A stretch of 64,000 nucleotides of DNA. It comes from Pelagibacteraceae bacterium AG-426-G09 (GTDB lineage: Bacteria > Pseudomonadota > Alphaproteobacteria > Pelagibacterales > Pelagibacteraceae). The stretch is taken from NCBI GenBank assembly GCA_003210075.1, contig QCNR01000005.1, positions 1 to 64,000 of the forward strand. The letters run 5' to 3'. Under the pieces are notes generated by a model. It saw only the letters and a program-made list of their open reading frames with translations, ran no database searches and was not told the origin of the DNA. Below are positions 8,129-16,846 of the stretch, piece after piece (position 1 is the stretch's first letter; each line of letters starts with the position of its first letter). The position numbers were made by a program, and so were the translations under genes.

Positions 8129-10020
8129 TAATATCAAGTCTTACATTTTTGATCATATTTGCAGTTATAGGTGCAATTCTTTATGGACAAAGATTAATTA
8201 AAACAGAAAAGTCTGATGCTGTTTTTGGAAACCCTGAAAGATCTAAAGGTGGTATTCATTGGGTAGTTGTTGGAAGTAGTTTTCTATTATTCTTATGGCT
8301 TTACTATTCTTGGGATATCGCAAAAGCTTTTTATCCAAAGTCAGCAAATGAGATTTGCCAGGTCGCAAAAGTAAGAGAGTCTATGCTCTCCTTAAAATAT
8401 CTTTTCCCTATTGACGAAAGGCAACATAAAAGTACAGCTATAATTCACAGAGAAAATGAAAATATTCAGAATTATATTTCTGAAATCTCCACAAATCCAA
8501 ATTTAAGCCAAGTTGATAAAGATATTTTTATAAATATTTTAAATAAAATTAAATTGTCAATTCCTTATTTAACTAACGAAAAATATCTAGAATTTGAAAC
8601 AAAGACTACGATTGATAAATTAACTGATAGGATAAATAATTTAACAAACGTATTCCCTTCGGATAACTTTCCTCCACCTTTAAGTTTAGAGGAAGAACAA
8701 AAGTTGAATGAGGGGTTAAGTAAACAACTAGGATGGGGCGCTACAGGCATGGAGATACCGCCATTACCTGAAACAAAATTAGGCCTTAAATATCACTCAG
8801 CTGCTGATGAATTAAGATTAATTAGTGATGAATTTTTCCAAATTAGAAATCATAACCCGCAATACAAATCATTAATGAATGATATTAAATCTAATATTAA
8901 AAATCATCGAGATAAATTAAATGATAGTCAGGAATTAGAAATAACATTACTTAAAGAAATAAATAAGTTAAACAAAAGAATTCAATTTGCTAGTATTTTT
9001 CCACCAAGCACACTTGTTGAATTTGAAAAAGCAGTAAGAAATTTTGAGAATGTTCAAAAGAAAGAGCAAGGCTCTATTGCAACAAAAGATATATTCCTTT
9101 TTCCTGGAGGAACTATAGTTAGTAGTGGACCAACTTGTGCTGAAGATGGTCCTGGTAGATGGCTGCCAAAACCATCAGATACGTTTAGAATTTTTGCTGA
9201 TATGCTTAAACCAAGTGTTGGGTTTAAATTTGTTCCAATGCTTTGGTATGAAATGATGGGTGTAAATAAAATCGTTGGTTTTATTCTCCCAGATTGGATA
9301 GCTGATATTATGCCTGGAAAATATCCTATTCACAGTTCCGATGGACAGGTAAAACCTAATTTTAAAAGCAAAGTATTAGATGTGGTTACTGGAAATTTTG
9401 AAGCATTTAAAATACCTGTGCCTATTGGACATATATGGGACTCGTTTTTACGGGTGTTTTTAGGTTTAGTTTTTGGGATAATCTTGGGTGTCCCACTTGG
9501 AATATTTATGGGTTTAAATAGATTTGCTAAGGGTTTTTTTGACCCATTGGTGGAGTTATATAGACCTGTTCCACCTTTAGCCTGGGCTCCATTAGTTATT
9601 ACTGTTTTTGGAATTGATAATGTTGGAAAAATTTTCTTATTATTCATGGTCTCATTATCTATCATGATTATATCTGCTAGAGCCGGTGCATCTGGAACAC
9701 AATTGTCAAAAATCCATGCAGCGCATTCATTGGGTGCTTCTAGATGGCAAATATTAAGAGAGGTAATTTTTCCAAATTCGCTCCCTGAAATTTTAACAGG
9801 AATTAGAGTTGCTGTTGGAATGTGTTGGGGAACTTTGGTTGCTGCAGAGTTTTTAGCGGGTACTACTGGTATTGGTTTTGTTGAAAACGTAGCTAGAAAA
9901 TATATGCAGTACGAGGTTATTTGGATTACTATATTTGTAATGGGAATGTTAGGATTGCTGTTTGATATTACCATCAGAAAAATAATAGATAAAACTATTC
10001 CATGGAGAGGAAAAGGTTAA
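8125..10020 (+). CDS. tauC: ABC transporter permease, TauC/SsuC type, with a large extra domain
   Basis: A 631-residue protein, over twice the usual 250-290 of TauC. The last 200 residues (about 430-625) are a normal binding-protein-dependent permease: several membrane helices and the EAA-type loop 'HSLGASRWQILREVIFPNSLPEI'. Before this are an N-terminal helix (2-20), a second helix (about 45-63), and a long polar, mostly helical and coiled-coil-prone region (about 75-390) between membrane segments. That region probably faces the periplasm and may dock the binding protein. It overlaps tauB by 4 bases. The permease assignment is firm; the extra domain has no recognised family. Confidence 0.85.
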   Translation: MIISSLTFLIIFAVIGAILYGQRLIKTEKSDAVFGNPERSKGGIHWVVVGSSFLLFLWLYYSWDIAKAFYPKSANEICQVAKVRESMLSLKYLFPIDERQHKSTAIIHRENENIQNYISEISTNPNLSQVDKDIFINILNKIKLSIPYLTNEKYLEFETKTTIDKLTDRINNLTNVFPSDNFPPPLSLEEEQKLNEGLSKQLGWGATGMEIPPLPETKLGLKYHSAADELRLISDEFFQIRNHNPQYKSLMNDIKSNIKNHRDKLNDSQELEITLLKEINKLNKRIQFASIFPPSTLVEFEKAVRNFENVQKKEQGSIATKDIFLFPGGTIVSSGPTCAEDGPGRWLPKPSDTFRIFADMLKPSVGFKFVPMLWYEMMGVNKIVGFILPDWIADIMPGKYPIHSSDGQVKPNFKSKVLDVVTGNFEAFKIPVPIGHIWDSFLRVFLGLVFGIILGVPLGIFMGLNRFAKGFFDPLVELYRPVPPLAWAPLVITVFGIDNVGKIFLLFMVSLSIMIISARAGASGTQLSKIHAAHSLGASRWQILREVIFPNSLPEILTGIRVAVGMCWGTLVAAEFLAGTTGIGFVENVARKYMQYEVIWITIFVMGMLGLLFDITIRKIIDKTIPWRGKG

Positions 10021-10056
10021 TGGAAAAAACAAGGTTATCTATTATGGTAAATTCTC

Positions 10057-11064
10057 ATGAAGATTAATTTGGTAAAAAAGTTAATAATAGATATTTTTTT
10101 AAAGCATGGTTTATCAAAAAATCACTCCAAAGTTTGTTCAGAAGCAATAATTAATGCAGAATTAGTAGGTGCACCCTCTCATGGATTAGCAAGACTTTCT
10201 TCGTATTGTAAAAGAATTAAAAAAAAAGTTATTAATCCAAAGCCAAAAATTATAGTTAAAAAAATTTCCTCCTCAGTTACAAGCATAGATGCAGATAATG
10301 CTATTGGATTTATAGGTGCAGATATTGGAATTAATTATGCAATTAAAAACGCAAAAAAAACTGGCATCGCATTTGTAGCTGTTAAAAATAGTGGTCATTA
10401 TGGTTTGTCTGGATATTATGGAGAGAAGGTAGCTAAAAAAAATTTAGTTGCATTTTGTTTTACAAATGCACCACCTGCAATAGCACCCTATGGTGCAAAA
10501 AAAACTTTGTTTGGAACAAATCCAATTTGTTTCGCAGCACCAACTGGTTCGAAAGTGCCTTTTGTTTTTGATACCTCAATATCAATGATCAACAGAGGTA
10601 AAATAAGAAGAGCTGCTAAATTAGGAAAAAAAATACCTACTGGAGTAGCCTTAGACAAATATGGAAATCCAACTACAGATCCTAAAAAAGCTTTAGTTGG
10701 TTTACAGCTTCCTATAGCAGGATTTAAAGGATCAGGCTTAGCATGGATGATAGATATACTTTCTGGTGTTATAACAGGAGCAAATCATGGAGGAAAAGTT
10801 AAAGATCCTTTTGATGACTTTTCTGGACCACAAAATATTGGTCATTTATTCATTGTTTTTAAACCAAATTTATTTGTTAAAAATTATTTAATAAGGATAA
10901 AAGAAAATTTGAAAAGAGTTAAAAAATTACCAAAAATTAAAGGAATTAAAAGAATATATTATCCAGGTGAAAATAAATCTGAAAGATTTAAAATTAATTC
11001 AAAAAAAAATATTTATATTCCTCAGAATATATTATCAGAAATTAATAAATTAAATAAAGGCTGA
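10057..11064 (+). CDS. Ldh2-family (malate/lactate/sulfolactate-type) NAD(P)-dependent dehydrogenase
   Basis: A 335-residue member of the malate/L-lactate dehydrogenase (Ldh_2) family, a fold distinct from classical LDH. Visible motifs are 'APSHGLARLSSYCKR' near 40-54, the 'NSGHYGLSGYYGEKVA' block near 112-127 with the conserved His, 'TNAPPAIAPYGAKKTLFGTNP' near 138-157, and 'GFKGSGLAWMID' near 223. Family members reduce or oxidise 2-hydroxy acids such as malate, ureidoglycolate or (R)-sulfolactate (ComC/SlcC). Being 36 bp behind tauABC-like genes and near an HpsN-like gene, a sulfolactate role is attractive but unproven. Confidence 0.75.
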   Translation: MKINLVKKLIIDIFLKHGLSKNHSKVCSEAIINAELVGAPSHGLARLSSYCKRIKKKVINPKPKIIVKKISSSVTSIDADNAIGFIGADIGINYAIKNAKKTGIAFVAVKNSGHYGLSGYYGEKVAKKNLVAFCFTNAPPAIAPYGAKKTLFGTNPICFAAPTGSKVPFVFDTSISMINRGKIRRAAKLGKKIPTGVALDKYGNPTTDPKKALVGLQLPIAGFKGSGLAWMIDILSGVITGANHGGKVKDPFDDFSGPQNIGHLFIVFKPNLFVKNYLIRIKENLKRVKKLPKIKGIKRIYYPGENKSERFKINSKKNIYIPQNILSEINKLNKG

Positions 11065-11142
11065 ACCTAGCCATGCTAAAGTAGCAATGGATAATGACAA
11101 AAAAATTATATTTAATGGTTTATAGTGTTTCTTATTAAACAA
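11050..11142 (-). CDS. Possible 30-residue membrane microprotein (TTG start)
   Basis: Directly after the 70-residue gene, and overlapping its stop, a TTG at 11142 opens a 30-codon frame whose product has a basic start (FNKKHYK) and one hydrophobic helix (about 9-29, ending LAWLGSAFI). An AGGA lies 7 bases before the TTG. Its tail overlaps the end of the convergent dehydrogenase gene. Support is limited to this pattern. Confidence 0.22.
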   Translation of the reverse strand: MFNKKHYKPLNIIFLSLSIATLAWLGSAFI

Positions 11143-11347
11143 CGATATATCCTAAAATTGCAATTGAAAAACAGAACATCCCTAGTAAAACTCTATTCTG
11201 AAATCTTTCTTTTTTTTTCTCTTCAAATACTCTTTTTTTAAGAACATCTATATTTACTTTGCTTGGGGACAAGTCTTTTTTTTCAGAAATTCTTTCTGGG
11301 TATTCAGAAGTAATCACAGATGTTCTATTTAAACTTTCAGTACTCAT
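11135..11347 (-). CDS. Small C-terminally anchored membrane protein
   Basis: A 70-residue protein with a charged, Ser/Lys/Glu-rich cytosolic region (1-51) and one C-terminal hydrophobic helix (about 52-70, ending LGYIVV). This is the shape of a tail-anchored or very short single-pass protein. It is transcribed divergently from the HTH regulator at 11447, with about 100 bp between the starts. No family recognised. Confidence 0.5.
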   Translation of the reverse strand: MSTESLNRTSVITSEYPERISEKKDLSPSKVNIDVLKKRVFEEKKKERFQNRVLLGMFCFSIAILGYIVV

Positions 11348-11397
11348 TTTTTATAAATTAAATTTAATCACTCAATAGTAATGATGTTAAGATTTGA

Positions 11398-11447
11398 AAT
11401 GTCCAAAATGGGTTGACAAACTTATGTGAATGACCAAAATAGGTAGA
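11398..11447. promoter_or_regulatory. Direct-repeat operator at the start of the tandem-HTH regulator
   Basis: AATGTCCAAAATGGGTTGA (11398-11416) is repeated as AATGACCAAAATAGGTAGA (11429-11447), with 15 of 19 or better identity (16/19) and starts exactly 31 bp apart, about three helical turns. Each copy has an ACC/GGT-like internal symmetry. The first copy contains a TTGACA -35-like hexamer (11413-11418); the second ends on the first base of the regulator's ATG. This suggests autoregulation. Confidence 0.6.
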
Positions 11448-12421
11448 TGGGGGAAAAACATCAGATACCAAGTATTGTAAACGCGATTGATAAATCTCGT
11501 TTAAAATTAATAATTTCAGAGAATTATTTGAATTTTGCTCCAGAGTATATGTCCTTTTTAGGAGAGTGGATTACAGGAACCTATAAAGCATTTAATGACG
11601 CTGATAAGTACATCATTTTGGGTTATCTATTTAGAAAAACTGTTTCTTTCTATTATGAAAATTACATAAAAGTAAGTTATGAAGATTTTTATAGAACTGA
11701 TCACTTTGATATTGAAAAGATAAATATTGTTGAAATAGCAAAAGCACTTGGAATACCAAAAGAAACTACTAGAAGAAAAGTTACCGAACTTGAAAAAGCA
11801 GGTGTTCTAAAAAAAAAAGGCAAACATTTAACTATCGATAAAACAGCTATTAAGTTAGTAGAGCCAATTAATACTATGAAAAATTTGACCTCAGTTTTTT
11901 ATTTAATTTATAAAATTTGTTTAAATGAAAATTTAATTAAAAAAGAAATTACTAAAGAAATGATTACAAATGCTATGAAATCAAATTTGACTTATACCTG
12001 GTATCATTATTATAAATTTATTTTTTGTTGGCTATATAATTGGAAAAAATTTTTTAATAACGATACTGAAAAATTTATAATTTGGTGTATTCCTATGCTG
12101 CATAGAGCAAATAAGATGAAATTAGATAAAAAAAATCCCAATATAAATATTTCTTCATGGCGATCTGTTATTGAAAAAATAGAAACTCAGGGGATAAATA
12201 CAATGTCACTTTCAGATATAACCGGAATTCCAAGACCAACTGTAACAAGAAAACTTAAAACCCTGATTTTAAACAAACACTTATTCATAGATAAAAATAA
12301 ATTAATTCATCCAGGTGATCAGGGTAAATATAAAGCTGAAATGTATAATATACAAAATAATGCTTTAAATGAATTTAGTGATTTTACTTCTAAAATATTT
12401 AATCAAATTATTTTAAAGTGA
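11447..12421 (+). CDS. Transcriptional regulator with two helix-turn-helix segments
   Basis: A 324-residue cytosolic protein with two similar winged-HTH-like segments at about 95-130 and 252-287. Both share the pattern IPxxTxxRKxxxL (IPKETTRRKVTEL and IPRPTVTRKLKTL), followed by a short wing. The rest is rich in aromatics and Lys and shows no effector domain I recognise. A 31-bp direct repeat overlaps the start codon, suggesting that the tandem HTH reads a tandem operator. No Shine-Dalgarno site is evident, so the message may be leaderless. The neighbours are solute transport and sulfonate-type catabolic genes, which it may control. The last 9 bases overlap the convergent symporter gene. Confidence 0.7.
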   Translation: MGEKHQIPSIVNAIDKSRLKLIISENYLNFAPEYMSFLGEWITGTYKAFNDADKYIILGYLFRKTVSFYYENYIKVSYEDFYRTDHFDIEKINIVEIAKALGIPKETTRRKVTELEKAGVLKKKGKHLTIDKTAIKLVEPINTMKNLTSVFYLIYKICLNENLIKKEITKEMITNAMKSNLTYTWYHYYKFIFCWLYNWKKFFNNDTEKFIIWCIPMLHRANKMKLDKKNPNINISSWRSVIEKIETQGINTMSLSDITGIPRPTVTRKLKTLILNKHLFIDKNKLIHPGDQGKYKAEMYNIQNNALNEFSDFTSKIFNQIILK

Positions 12422-13261
12422 CTTTCTTAATATCCAAATAAATATAAATCCTGTGATATACATTATTAAAGCATACGCAGCAGTTGGAATCATATAAACT
12501 ATTTCATTAGAAATTTCAGTTGCAACAAAAATTGCAAGAGTTCCATTTTGAAGACCACATTCTAAAGAAATGCATTTTACTTGTTGAATTCCTGATGCAA
12601 ATTTTTTTGCAAGAAAATATGCTATAGCCATCATCACTATATTTAAATTCAATACAACCAATCCTGCCTGAGCCAAGTAATTAAAAATATTGTCTCTCTC
12701 CTCGATCCATATTGCTATAAAAACTATTAAGAATAAAAAACCAGTAATCTTATTAATAATTGAAGTTCTCGATGATATAAAGTTATCGGCAAAGTTTCTT
12801 ATTATCATTCCAATAAACACCGGGACAGCTACGACTAATGCCATTTTTAATGCAGTGCTTGTAATATTAATATCTTCAGATTCAAAACTAATTCCAATTA
12901 AGTCAGCTGAATTAAAAACAATTAACGGCACTGTTATAATGCTCAAAATACTTATAATTGCTGTCAGTGAAATTGATAAGGCAACATCTCCGTTAGCAAA
13001 CTTAGTTAAAATATTTGAAGTAATTCCACCAGGTGCAGCTGCTATAATCATTACACCAAGTGCAATTTCAGGTGATGTACCTAAAAATTTTATTAATATA
13101 AATGCAACTATTGGCAAAATTATTAATTGACATACCAATCCTAATAAAAAATCTTTGGGTGTTTTTATAACCCTTGTGAAATCTTGTTTTGTAAGTCCAA
13201 GACCAAGACCCAACATAATCAATGCTAGCGCAATTGGTGCTATTTTAGTAACAATTTCCAT
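12413..13261 (-). CDS. Bile acid:sodium symporter (BASS) family transporter
   Basis: A 282-residue integral membrane protein with about nine hydrophobic helices. It shows BASS-family marks: 'MLGLGLGLTKQDF' near the start, 'AAAPGGITSNILTKFANGDVALSIS' near 75-99 and 'ISLECGLQNGTLAIFVA' near 228-244. The family carries organic acids (bile acids, pyruvate, pantothenate and in some bacteria sulfonates) with Na+. The location between a regulator and a Pta/HpsN-like pair suggests import or export of an organic anion. Substrate unknown. Confidence 0.82.
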   Translation of the reverse strand: MEIVTKIAPIALALIMLGLGLGLTKQDFTRVIKTPKDFLLGLVCQLIILPIVAFILIKFLGTSPEIALGVMIIAAAPGGITSNILTKFANGDVALSISLTAIISILSIITVPLIVFNSADLIGISFESEDINITSTALKMALVVAVPVFIGMIIRNFADNFISSRTSIINKITGFLFLIVFIAIWIEERDNIFNYLAQAGLVVLNLNIVMMAIAYFLAKKFASGIQQVKCISLECGLQNGTLAIFVATEISNEIVYMIPTAAYALIMYITGFIFIWILRKSL

Positions 13262-13339
13262 CTATTTATAAATATCATAAAATCATAAAATTGTTAAAAT
13301 TTCTTTATTGAATTGCGAAAAACAAATATAAGAAATTTC

Positions 13340-14251
13340 ATGTTATCAGATAAAAAAGTTGTATGTCCTCACAATTTGCTTGAAAAAGCAGGTGTTAAAA
13401 AAGGGATAAAAGCTGCAATAGTGAATGCTGGTAAACCTCTGCCCATGTTAGCGGTTTTAGATGCTGTAAATGAAAAGCTCATAGAACCAATACTTATTGG
13501 AAATAAAGATGAAATCCAAAAATGTGCTGAGGAGTTGAAATGGGACATTTCACAATATGAAATTATTCATGAACCAATTGAGAACAATACAGCACAAATT
13601 GCAGCAAAGTTAGCTTCTGAGGACAAAATTAAAGTTATCGTTAAAGGACATATTCATACAGATATTTTGATGAAAGAAGTTCTAAAAAGACAATATAAAT
13701 TGATTAATAAAACTCGTTTGAGTCATGTTTGGCATATGACACTAGAAAAAGATGACAGTCCACTTATCATTACTGATGGAGCTTTAAACGTTGCTCCAAA
13801 TGCAAAAACTAAAATGCATATATTAAAAAATGTCGTAAATTTTGCAAAAAGAATTGGAATAGAAAAACCAAAAGTAGCAATTTTATCTGCTACAGAAGAA
13901 GTTATCGAAAGTGTTCCAACAACTTTAGATGCAAAAGAATTAACAGAACTTGCTAAATCAGAAAATATAGATGCTGATGTTTTCGGTCCATTAGCATTTG
14001 ATAATGCCATTTCTAAAAAATCAGCAGCAATAAAAGGTATTAAAAATGTAGTTGCCGGACAAGCAGATGTTTTATTAGTTCCAAATGTGGAAACTGGAAA
14101 TTCGCTTGTTAAAATGATGATATATTTTATGGGAGCTTGTGCTGCTGGAGTTGTGGTTGGTGGAAAAGTTCCAGTAGTCATAACAAGCAGATCAGATGAT
14201 GCACCGGCAAGGCTTGCATCTATTGCTGCTGCGGTAGTTGCATTAGACTAG
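13340..14251 (+). CDS. Phosphate acetyl/butyryltransferase family protein
   Basis: A 303-residue protein of the PTA_PTB family: 'VKGHIHTDILMKEVL' (about 105-119), 'HVWHM', 'LIITDGALNVAPN' and 'FGPLAFDNAISKKSAAIKGI' are standard. It moves acyl groups between CoA and phosphate. I place the start at the ATG at 13340; an in-frame TTG at 13313 would add nine residues but is less likely. In taurine and sulfoacetaldehyde degradation a Pta turns acetyl phosphate (from Xsc) into acetyl-CoA, and this gene is 40 bp from an HpsN-like gene. No xsc gene is visible in the window, so that role is inference. Confidence 0.8.
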   Translation: MLSDKKVVCPHNLLEKAGVKKGIKAAIVNAGKPLPMLAVLDAVNEKLIEPILIGNKDEIQKCAEELKWDISQYEIIHEPIENNTAQIAAKLASEDKIKVIVKGHIHTDILMKEVLKRQYKLINKTRLSHVWHMTLEKDDSPLIITDGALNVAPNAKTKMHILKNVVNFAKRIGIEKPKVAILSATEEVIESVPTTLDAKELTELAKSENIDADVFGPLAFDNAISKKSAAIKGIKNVVAGQADVLLVPNVETGNSLVKMMIYFMGACAAGVVVGGKVPVVITSRSDDAPARLASIAAAVVALD

Positions 14252-14291
14252 TTGTTTTGTTGAAAATTATAATATAAAAACCTTAAAAATT

Positions 14292-15578
14292 ATGTCTATA
14301 CAATATTTAAAGAAATCACCCAAAACATCATCAACAGATGATACCAAAACGACAGGCATTGTTCAGAATTTACTTAAAGAACTTGAAAATACTAAAGAAC
14401 AAGGATGTATAGATCTCACTAAAAAATTTGATAAATATGATGGTGATATAATAGTTTCAAAAGAAAGAATTGAAGAAATAAAAAAAAATTTGGATCAAAA
14501 AACTAAAGATGACATACAATTTTCTTTCGATCGTGTAAGAAAATTTGCAGAAGCACAGCTTAAAAATTATGGTCAAGATTTCGAAGTAGAATTATCAGAT
14601 GGTTTATTTGCAGGACAAAAGCTTATACCTATTAATACTGCTGGTTGTTATATTCCAGGGGGTCGTTATGCACATATTGCATCAGCCGTTATGAGTGTAA
14701 CAACAGCGAAAGTTGCAGGAGTAAAAAATATAATTGCGTGTAGTCCACCTAAAGAAGGAGTGGGTGCTCATCCAACAATAGTTTATACTGCAAATCTATG
14801 TGGTGCGGATGTTATTTTAAATCTTGGAGGTGTTCCAGCTATTGCAGCAATGACAAATGGTTTATTTAAAAATCCACCTGCAGATATAATTGTAGGACCT
14901 GGTAATCAATTTGTGGCGGAAGCAAAAAGAATTTTATTTGGAAAAGTTGGAATAGATTTATTTGCAGGACCAACTGAGATAGCAGTAATTGCTGACAAAA
15001 ATGCTGATCCTGAAATTGTTGCTGTAGACTTAGTTGGACAAGCTGAACATGGTTACAATTCACCTGCATGGCTATTTACAACTAGTAAAGATTTAGCTGA
15101 AAAAGTTATGAAAAGAGTTCCTGAACTAATAGCAGAATTACCTGAATTACCAAGAACAAGCGCTGAAGCAGCCTGGAGAGATTATGGCGAAGTAATTCTT
15201 TGTGATACAAATGAAGAAATGGTTAAAATTAGCGATGAGTATGCGCCTGAACATTTAGAAGTTCAGACGGAAAATTTAAAATGGTTCCATGAAAAATTAA
15301 CAAATTATGGATCTCTTTTTGTAGGAGAAGAAACTACAGTTGCATATGGTGATAAATGCTCAGGTACAAACCATATATTACCTACAAAAGGTGCTGGAAG
15401 ATATACAGGTGGTCTATTTGTTGGTAAATTTATTAAGACACTTAGTTTTCAAAGAATGACAAAAGAATCTACTAAAGAAGTTGGTGCTGCCGCTGCAAGA
15501 ATTTCGCGATATGAAGGGATGGAGGCTCATGCAAGAACGGGCGATGTTAGATTAAGAAAATACGGATTTTCAAATTAA
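14292..15578 (+). CDS. Histidinol-dehydrogenase-family enzyme, candidate sulfopropanediol 3-dehydrogenase (HpsN-like)
   Basis: A 428-residue NAD-dependent enzyme of the HisD superfamily. It has 'IPGGRYAHIASAVMSVTTAKVAGV', 'GPGNQFVAEAKRILFG', the metal-binding GQAEHG (Gln and His ligands, near 254), the catalytic Glu-His of 'YAPEHLEV' (near 319), 'GDKCSGTNHILPT' (metal Asp) and a C-terminal 'GMEAHARTGDVRLRKYG'. The N-terminus (MSIQYLKK), the SPAWLFTTS segment and the location outside any his operon resemble HpsN, which oxidises 2,3-dihydroxypropane-1-sulfonate to sulfolactate. The superfamily is firm; HpsN rather than HisD is inferred from context. Confidence 0.7.
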   Translation: MSIQYLKKSPKTSSTDDTKTTGIVQNLLKELENTKEQGCIDLTKKFDKYDGDIIVSKERIEEIKKNLDQKTKDDIQFSFDRVRKFAEAQLKNYGQDFEVELSDGLFAGQKLIPINTAGCYIPGGRYAHIASAVMSVTTAKVAGVKNIIACSPPKEGVGAHPTIVYTANLCGADVILNLGGVPAIAAMTNGLFKNPPADIIVGPGNQFVAEAKRILFGKVGIDLFAGPTEIAVIADKNADPEIVAVDLVGQAEHGYNSPAWLFTTSKDLAEKVMKRVPELIAELPELPRTSAEAAWRDYGEVILCDTNEEMVKISDEYAPEHLEVQTENLKWFHEKLTNYGSLFVGEETTVAYGDKCSGTNHILPTKGAGRYTGGLFVGKFIKTLSFQRMTKESTKEVGAAAARISRYEGMEAHARTGDVRLRKYGFSN

Positions 15579-16841
15579 TTAATTTTTATTTAAAAATAAA
15601 TCTAAATATAAAGCAGCTGACCAAGAAAAGTTATAGGCACCCATAGCATTTCCATTTTTACAACTGTAATACTCATGAAATCCTTTTTGATTTACTAAAC
15701 CAATTGTTTTTTTTTTGACATAATTTGAAAAAATTTTATCTTTATTTTTTAATCCCTGGTAAATTATCCAATTACAATTTATCCAAATAGGTCCTCGCCA
15801 ATATCTTTTTTCCTCAAAACTTTTATGATCTGGTTTTATAGATGAAAATATATATTTTTTACCTTTGTTATACTTTTTAAGACTTTTTATAACTTTTTTA
15901 TTAAGTAAATTATTTTTAATATCTGCGTATAAAATAAAAAAATTTGTTATTGAAGGTACTATAATTTTTTTTTTATTTTTTACATCATAAGCATAAAAAA
16001 TATCTTTTTTACTATCATATAATTTTATTAATTGTTTTTCAGATTTTTTCGAAAATTTTTTCAAATTTGAATAGCTTATATTGTATCTTTTTAGTAAAAT
16101 AATTAGATCCTTGAGAGCTCTCAAAAAAATAGAGTTAAAGCCTATGTCAATTACATTAAACTTTGAAATTTTATAAAGTTTGTTTGGGTTATATTTATTA
16201 GCTTTAAGATGATTTTTGATAGTAACATAACGATCATAATCAGTTTTAAGAGGTCTTTGATCTGGATTGACGACTTTGATATCTCCCCTTTTATATTTTA
16301 AATTCTTTTCTACTTTAACTTTACTCATGGGATCATCCCAAATAGACGAATTGTCATAACCACTTTCCCATGGATGTAATATTGATATTAAGCCATTTTG
16401 CTTGGGATCTCTAAACTTTATAAACCACTCAATATATTTTTTTAATTTTTTAACTATTTCTTTGACTCCTCTTTTTTGTTTATCGCTAATTTTATTACCT
16501 TCTAATATTTGTCTTAAGACACTTACTATTATTGGTGGTTGAGTTATTCCAGATGATGCAATTTTATTACCACAGTTCCAAACTGTATGATTTGGGAAAT
16601 ATTTTGTATTTTTGTCATGAAACAAAATGTGTGGAATCATTCCATCTTTCCATTGTCCTTTTAATAATGTTTTAATTTCTTCTAACGCAAAATTTAAATT
16701 AAAGTGGGAGTAACCTAATGCGATAAAAGCTGAGTCCCAATTCCACTGCGCTGGATAAAGTTTATTATTAGTTGGAAGTGTGTAACCAGATCTTCTATTA
16801 TTTAATAATATTTTTTGAGCAATTTTTAATAGTTTTGTCAT
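15579..16841 (-). CDS. GH63-type glycoside hydrolase (glucosylglycerate/mannosylglycerate hydrolase-like)
   Basis: A 420-residue cytosolic (alpha/alpha)6-barrel hydrolase. Diagnostic motifs are 'YPAQWNWDSAFIALGY' (about 29-44), 'HPWESGYDNSSIWDD' (about 156-170, with the likely acid Asp), 'RYWRGPIWINCNW' (near 346), 'GFHEYYS' (near 388) and 'NFSWSAALYLDLF' at the end. The short length and motifs fit the small GH63 enzymes that split glucosylglycerate or mannosylglycerate, rather than long glucosidase I. It is the last gene of a sugar ABC transporter operon, 6 bp behind the MalG-type permease, so it probably cleaves the imported solute. Trehalose or another small glycoside is an alternative. 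Confidence 0.72.
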   Translation of the reverse strand: MTKLLKIAQKILLNNRRSGYTLPTNNKLYPAQWNWDSAFIALGYSHFNLNFALEEIKTLLKGQWKDGMIPHILFHDKNTKYFPNHTVWNCGNKIASSGITQPPIIVSVLRQILEGNKISDKQKRGVKEIVKKLKKYIEWFIKFRDPKQNGLISILHPWESGYDNSSIWDDPMSKVKVEKNLKYKRGDIKVVNPDQRPLKTDYDRYVTIKNHLKANKYNPNKLYKISKFNVIDIGFNSIFLRALKDLIILLKRYNISYSNLKKFSKKSEKQLIKLYDSKKDIFYAYDVKNKKKIIVPSITNFFILYADIKNNLLNKKVIKSLKKYNKGKKYIFSSIKPDHKSFEEKRYWRGPIWINCNWIIYQGLKNKDKIFSNYVKKKTIGLVNQKGFHEYYSCKNGNAMGAYNFSWSAALYLDLFLNKN

Positions 16842-16846
16842 TAGTT

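Noticed and set aside
9330-9974. 214-codon open frame on the minus strand
   Set aside because: It is antisense to the conserved permease core of tauC; the sense protein has clear family motifs and the antisense one does not.
12690-13130. 146-codon plus-strand frame
   Set aside because: Antisense to the BASS transporter; the repetitive Ile/Lys product mirrors the hydrophobic helices of the sense strand.
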